This document shows positions 60,561 through 64,000 of a stretch of DNA of 64,000 nucleotides, one piece after another. The DNA comes from Arthrobacter sp. StoSoilB20 (GTDB lineage: Bacteria; Actinomycetota; Actinomycetes; Actinomycetales; Micrococcaceae): assembly GCF_019977295.1 (NCBI RefSeq), contig NZ_AP024651.1:2356001-2420000 (forward strand). Reading direction: 5' to 3'. A program made the position numbers and the translations under genes. Within the stretch, counting starts at the first letter, position 1. Each line of letters starts with the position of its first letter. The notes beneath the pieces were generated by a model. That model saw nothing but the letters and a program-made list of their open reading frames with translations. It made no database searches and had not been told where the DNA came from.

Positions 60561-61223
60561 TCAGTTTGCGCGCATGAAGGCAGCCACCGCCGGTGCCAGC
60601 GATGCCCCGGTCTCGGCCGCCCCGCGTTTAAGGCCCTTCACCGCGAACGAATGGTCACCCCCGTCGCTCCACTGGAGCGTCGCCGTCGGGCCTATCTTTT
60701 CCACCACGGCCTCCAACAATTCCGGCGTGGCAAACGTATCGCGCGTCCCTTGGAGGAACAGCATGGGCACCTTGATGCCGTAGAGGTGTTCATCGCGCAG
60801 CTTTTCCGGTTTGCCCGGGGCGTGCAAAGGGTAGCCGAGGTACACCAGTCCGCGGGCAGGCATACCCTCACCCACAGCCATGGATGCCATGCGCCCTCCG
60901 AAGGATTTGCCTCCCGCCCAGACAGGGCCGCCGTCACCAAGCCCAGCGGCCGCAGCCATCACCTCGCGCCAAGTGGAGATGGCCAGCGGCGGACGGTCAG
61001 GGAACCGGCGTCCCGCTTCGCGGTAGGGAAAGTTGAAGCGCAGGGTAGCTACGCCCTCATGAGCCAGGGCTTCGGCGAAACCCTGGAGGAAGGGATGCTC
61101 CATTCCTGCGCCGGCACCGTGGGCCACCGCCAAGGTGGCGAAAGGGTTCTCCGGCCGGAGGTGGATGGCGGAGATGTTTGATTCTCCGACAGCGATGGTG
61201 AGGGGTGTTTCGGTGCTTGCCAT
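60561..61223 (-). CDS. Alpha/beta hydrolase, KANL3/Tex30-like
   Basis: This 220-residue protein has the nucleophile elbow AGGKSFGGRMAS and AHGAGAGMEHPF oxyanion region, TRDTFA and HSFAVKG positions for Asp and His. A serine esterase or dienelactone hydrolase-like role is expected; substrate unknown. ATG 61223 is natural but its GGAG is close; an in-frame GTG slightly upstream is possible. It is divergent from the LigD-type gene across 76 bp. Confidence 0.82.
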   Translation of the reverse strand: MASTETPLTIAVGESNISAIHLRPENPFATLAVAHGAGAGMEHPFLQGFAEALAHEGVATLRFNFPYREAGRRFPDRPPLAISTWREVMAAAAGLGDGGPVWAGGKSFGGRMASMAVGEGMPARGLVYLGYPLHAPGKPEKLRDEHLYGIKVPMLFLQGTRDTFATPELLEAVVEKIGPTATLQWSDGGDHSFAVKGLKRGAAETGASLAPAVAAFMRAN

Positions 61224-61299
61224 ATCTCCATCATTGCCCACCACACCGAAAATACCGTGGGTGCTGACGTGTGGGCCATTAACGGGGTAGCTTGTGGCC

Positions 61300-62325
61300 A
61301 TGGCCAGCGAAGCAACCACCGTCACAGTGCCCGGTCCCCACGGCTCCCGGGAGGTCAGGATTTCCAGTCCAAGCCGGGTGATGTGGCCCGCGGCGGGATT
61401 GACCAAGCTGGACCTCGCCAACTATCTTATCGACGTCGGAGAGGCGTTTGTGGCCGCCAACGGGAACCGGCCGATCAGTCTTCAACGCTATTCGGGCAAC
61501 ATCGAGGGCGAGATGTTCTTCTCGAAGAACCCGCCCAAAGGTGCTCCGGACTATGTCCGTTCCGTCCCCGTGACCTATCCCAGTGCCCGGTCCCATCCGC
61601 AGCTGGTGATCGATGAGCCTGCTGCAGCGGTATGGGCGGCGCAAATGAACACCGTGGTCTTCCACCCCTGGGCCTCCCGGGCTGATGACCCCGATAATCC
61701 GGACCAGCTGCGGATAGACCTTGATCCCCAGCCGGGAACCGATTTCGACGACGCCATCCCGGCCGCCCTGGAGCTCCGGTCAGTGCTGGAAGAAGCCGGC
61801 CTGACAGCATTCATCAAGACCTCCGGCAACCGCGGACTGCACGTCTACGCGCCGATCCACCCCAAGCACGAATTCCTTGACGTGCGACATGCGGTGATCG
61901 CCGCTGGCCGTGAGTTGGAACGGCGTATGCCGGACAAGGTCACCACCGCGTGGTGGAAAGAGGAACGCGGGACGCGGATCTTTGTGGACTTCAACCAGGC
62001 CAACCGGGACCGGACCATAGCGGGGGCCTACAGCCCGCGTGCCGTTCCCACGGCCCAGGTCTCTTGCCCGCTGACCTGGGATGAGCTGGAGAAAGCCGAT
62101 CCCGCTATGTACACCATCGCCACGGTTCCGGACCGACTGGCGAAGACCGGCGACCCGTGGTCGTCCATGCACGATCACCCCGGCGATATCGACGTGCTGC
62201 TGTCCTGGTGGGAGCGGGATGTCGGAAACGGCCAGGGTGAGATGCCCTTCCCGCCGGAATTCCCCAAAATGCCGGGCGAGCCGATGCGTGTTCAGCCGAG
62301 CCGGGCACGCAAGCCGGAGGAGTAA
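61300..62325 (+). CDS. LigD-type DNA polymerase/primase domain protein (second copy)
   Basis: This 341-residue protein has the LigD polymerase fold: DLD (Asp140, Asp142) in DQLRIDLDPQPG and a KTSGNRGLHVYAPI segment. It may fill gaps during end joining or repair. It is a paralogue of the 22790 gene, about 38 kb away, and again has no ligase or ku partner in this window. ATG 61300 or GTG 61294 are both possible starts. Confidence 0.92.
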   Translation: MASEATTVTVPGPHGSREVRISSPSRVMWPAAGLTKLDLANYLIDVGEAFVAANGNRPISLQRYSGNIEGEMFFSKNPPKGAPDYVRSVPVTYPSARSHPQLVIDEPAAAVWAAQMNTVVFHPWASRADDPDNPDQLRIDLDPQPGTDFDDAIPAALELRSVLEEAGLTAFIKTSGNRGLHVYAPIHPKHEFLDVRHAVIAAGRELERRMPDKVTTAWWKEERGTRIFVDFNQANRDRTIAGAYSPRAVPTAQVSCPLTWDELEKADPAMYTIATVPDRLAKTGDPWSSMHDHPGDIDVLLSWWERDVGNGQGEMPFPPEFPKMPGEPMRVQPSRARKPEE

Positions 62326-62361
62326 GCCGGGGGCCGTGCCGGAACCAGCCGCCGGCTGGGG

Positions 62362-62982
62362 TTACTCGAAACGCGAGGTATCGCCCATGCCCCGCCGCAC
62401 CACCTCTGCAACTCCGCTGGAGAAGTCAATCACAGTGGTGGGCTCCGAGCCGGTGTCGCCCGCGTCAATGACACCATCAACCTGGTTGTCCAGGCGCTCC
62501 TTGATTTCCCAGCCCTGGGTCAGCGGCTCTTCCTCATCCGGCAACAGGAGTGTGCTGGAGAGCAAAGGCTCACCAAGTTCGGCCAACAGTGCCTGGACTA
62601 CCTTGTGGTCGGGAATGCGGACGCCCACGGTTTTCTTCTTGGGGTGCAATAGCCGTTTGGGTACTTCGCGGGTTGCAGGGAGGATAAAGGTGTAGCTGCC
62701 GGGGGTGACCGCCTTGATGCTCCTGAAGATGTCGTTGTCCAGCATGACGAATTGCCCCATCTGGGCGAAGTCCTTGCACACCAGGGTGAAGTGGTGTTTG
62801 TCGTCCAGGTGCCGGATGGTCCTGATGCGGTCCAGGGCTTCCCGGTTGCCGATCTGCGCCCCCAGCGCGTAGCAGGAGTCGGTGGGGTAGGCGATCAGGC
62901 CGCCGCCTTGGAGCATATTCACCACTTGGCCGATGGCGCGTGGTTGTGGATCTTCAGGGTGAACGTCAAAGAATCTGGCCAT
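62362..62982 (-). CDS. Sua5/YciO/YrdC family protein (L-threonylcarbamoyladenylate synthase-like)
   Basis: This 206-residue protein begins MARFFDVHPEDPQPRAI and has the SUA5/YrdC dsRNA-binding-like fold: GGLIAYPTDSCYALG, TLVCKDFAQMGQFV, PGSYTFILPATREVPKR. Members of the YciO branch are less clearly linked to the t6A tRNA modification than TsaC. Function is inferred. It is convergent with the LigD-type gene. Confidence 0.9.
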   Translation of the reverse strand: MARFFDVHPEDPQPRAIGQVVNMLQGGGLIAYPTDSCYALGAQIGNREALDRIRTIRHLDDKHHFTLVCKDFAQMGQFVMLDNDIFRSIKAVTPGSYTFILPATREVPKRLLHPKKKTVGVRIPDHKVVQALLAELGEPLLSSTLLLPDEEEPLTQGWEIKERLDNQVDGVIDAGDTGSEPTTVIDFSSGVAEVVRRGMGDTSRFE

Positions 62983-63002
62983 GGGAAGAGCCTACGACAA
63001 AG

Positions 63003-63869
63003 CTATGACAACACGTCCTTGGTGGAGAATTTTGCATAGGCCAGCGCGCCGCAGACGGCGATGTAACCGGCCTGGAGGACGGCGTTCGCGGCAAAGGATG
63101 CCCAGGAGATCGGCTGCCGCAGCAAATCGGCGAATCCCAGCCAATGATGGCTGAAAAGCCACGGGTGCAGCCACTCAAGCTGGGGGAGGTTGTCCAATAC
63201 CTGTGAAACGACTGAAAGGACGATCGTGGCGGCCATTGCTCCGACAGGCACGTCCGTGAAGGTCGAAATCAGCAGGCCGATTGCCGACAACCCCAGGAGC
63301 GAGACCGTGATGTAGGCAGCAATCAGCAGGGTCCTCACGCCGGCCTCGCCTACGCTGATCGTGTCGCCGGACAGCAGCGTCACCGGCCCTACTGGAAAAA
63401 GTACGACGCCGGCCAAGGCGCCGGACGCTGCCACGGCAGCAGTGGCGGCGCAACAGAAGACGACGGCTCCGGCATATTTGACCAACAACAGGCGGATCCG
63501 CCCCGCTGGAGCCAACAGCAGGTATCGGAGGGTTCCAACGTTCGCCTCTCCGGCGATGGTGTCACCGGCCACCACTCCAACAGTCAGCGGCAGGAACAGA
63601 GGAACGCACACCACCAAAGCAGTCACGGCAACGAAGAGGCCGTTCTGGGTGATGCGATCCAGAAAGAGTGGTCCCCGTCCGGGTGTAGTGGGTCGGGACG
63701 ACAATTTTACGGCCACGGCAATCAGGAGGGGCACGGCAGCAAGGGCGATCAGCATGGCCCACGTGCGGAGCCTGCGGAACAGCACTGACAACTCGGAGCC
63801 CAGCAGTGCCCAACCGGCTGCCGGCCGGACGTACGCCGGGGGCCGTTGCCCGGAAGATTCAGCCGACAA
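63003..63869 (-). CDS. ABC-2 type transporter permease
   Basis: This 288-residue membrane protein has about six hydrophobic segments, starting at LRTWAMLIALAAVPLLIAVAV, and an ABC-2-like arrangement. The start is TTG with GGAGGGG 7 nt upstream, and it overlaps the ATPase stop by 11 nt. With the ATPase it forms an exporter, cargo unknown. Confidence 0.85.
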   Translation of the reverse strand: MSAESSGQRPPAYVRPAAGWALLGSELSVLFRRLRTWAMLIALAAVPLLIAVAVKLSSRPTTPGRGPLFLDRITQNGLFVAVTALVVCVPLFLPLTVGVVAGDTIAGEANVGTLRYLLLAPAGRIRLLLVKYAGAVVFCCAATAAVAASGALAGVVLFPVGPVTLLSGDTISVGEAGVRTLLIAAYITVSLLGLSAIGLLISTFTDVPVGAMAATIVLSVVSQVLDNLPQLEWLHPWLFSHHWLGFADLLRQPISWASFAANAVLQAGYIAVCGALAYAKFSTKDVLS

Positions 63870-64000
63870 CGTCGAACCCCTCCCCGGTCAAAGACACAAA
63901 GCGTTCTTCCAGGCTCGCATTTTCCACAGCGAAGCCACGGACCCTGACGCCCCCTTCAACCAGTGCGGCCACAATCGCTTCAGGTGCCAAGCCACTAAGC
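63859..64000 (-). CDS. ABC transporter ATP-binding protein, C-terminal part (window edge)
   Basis: Only the last ~46 codons are visible, read on the minus strand from 64000 to the TGA at 63859. They end in ENASLEERFVSLTGEGFDVVG, the familiar C-terminal 'LEERF.LTG' of ABC-2 exporter ATPases. It overlaps the permease gene. The catalytic motifs lie outside the window. Confidence 0.8.
   Translation of the reverse strand, partial: LSGLAPEAIVAALVEGGVRVRGFAVENASLEERFVSLTGEGFDVVG

Noticed and set aside
62345..62359. CCAGCCG-C-CGGCTGG palindrome between convergent genes
   Set aside because: A single-base centre cannot form a good hairpin loop and no repressor context exists here.

Overview
The window is high-GC, densely packed bacterial DNA with many GTG starts and frequent 4-nt start/stop overlaps. 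The gene set (EF-G2, stand-alone LigD-type polymerase proteins, Tat-exported GH32 enzyme, MmyB-type regulator, DtxR-type iron box) points to an actinobacterium. The style of the proteins fits Micrococcaceae, most likely Arthrobacter or Paenarthrobacter; the genus is inferred. I see no rRNA, tRNA, CRISPR array, transposase, integrase or phage gene, so this looks like ordinary chromosome rich in catabolic and transport modules.

Layout. (1) 1-8453: a fructan-use locus. It has an Opp/Dpp-type ABC transporter (substrate-binding protein cut by the window edge, two permeases, two ATPases) followed in the same transcription unit by a cytoplasmic GH32 fructosidase and a Tat-exported GH32 levanase or fructotransferase. 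A perfect 57-bp duplication and a strong hairpin separate the binding-protein gene from the rest. (2) 8646-12389: an SLC13-type carrier and a PrpF-family isomerase, divergent from a LysR regulator; probably uptake and use of a tri- or dicarboxylic acid. (3) 13954-18950: a second Opp-type ABC transporter with both ATPases fused, starting directly behind a near-perfect DtxR/IdeR iron box, so probably iron-regulated metal-chelate import. (4) 19043-32794: housekeeping, stress and repair genes: HVA1/TUDOR protein, SQR-like flavoprotein, SDR, Na+/H+ antiporter, LigD-type polymerase, PoxB, UvrA paralogue, ArfB, and small enzymes.

(5) 32852-45047: an aromatic-catabolism region. Six leftward, mostly overlapping genes encode an extradiol dioxygenase, two FAH-family proteins, a cyclase/formamidase-like hydrolase, a FAD hydroxylase and an ACMSD-like decarboxylase. 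They diverge from an MFS transporter and a LysR regulator. A separate MobA-like FAD hydroxylase has its own strong palindromic operator. (6) 45144-50842: a 5'-3' exonuclease, an exported two-repeat protein, an unusual hexapeptide acyltransferase fused to a large C-terminal domain behind a LacI-type operator, and a regulator/alcohol dehydrogenase pair. (7) 50946-64000: HrpB helicase, a YtcJ-like amidohydrolase and APC permease divergent from a TetR regulator with a clear operator, an M50 peptidase, EF-G2, an alpha/beta hydrolase, a second LigD-type polymerase, a YciO/Sua5 protein and the 3' part of an ABC-2 exporter.

The strongest leads are the iron box on the second Opp-type transporter, the acyltransferase fusion with its promoter and operator, the coupling of an Opp-type transporter to GH32 enzymes, and several sharp palindromic operators next to catabolic genes.
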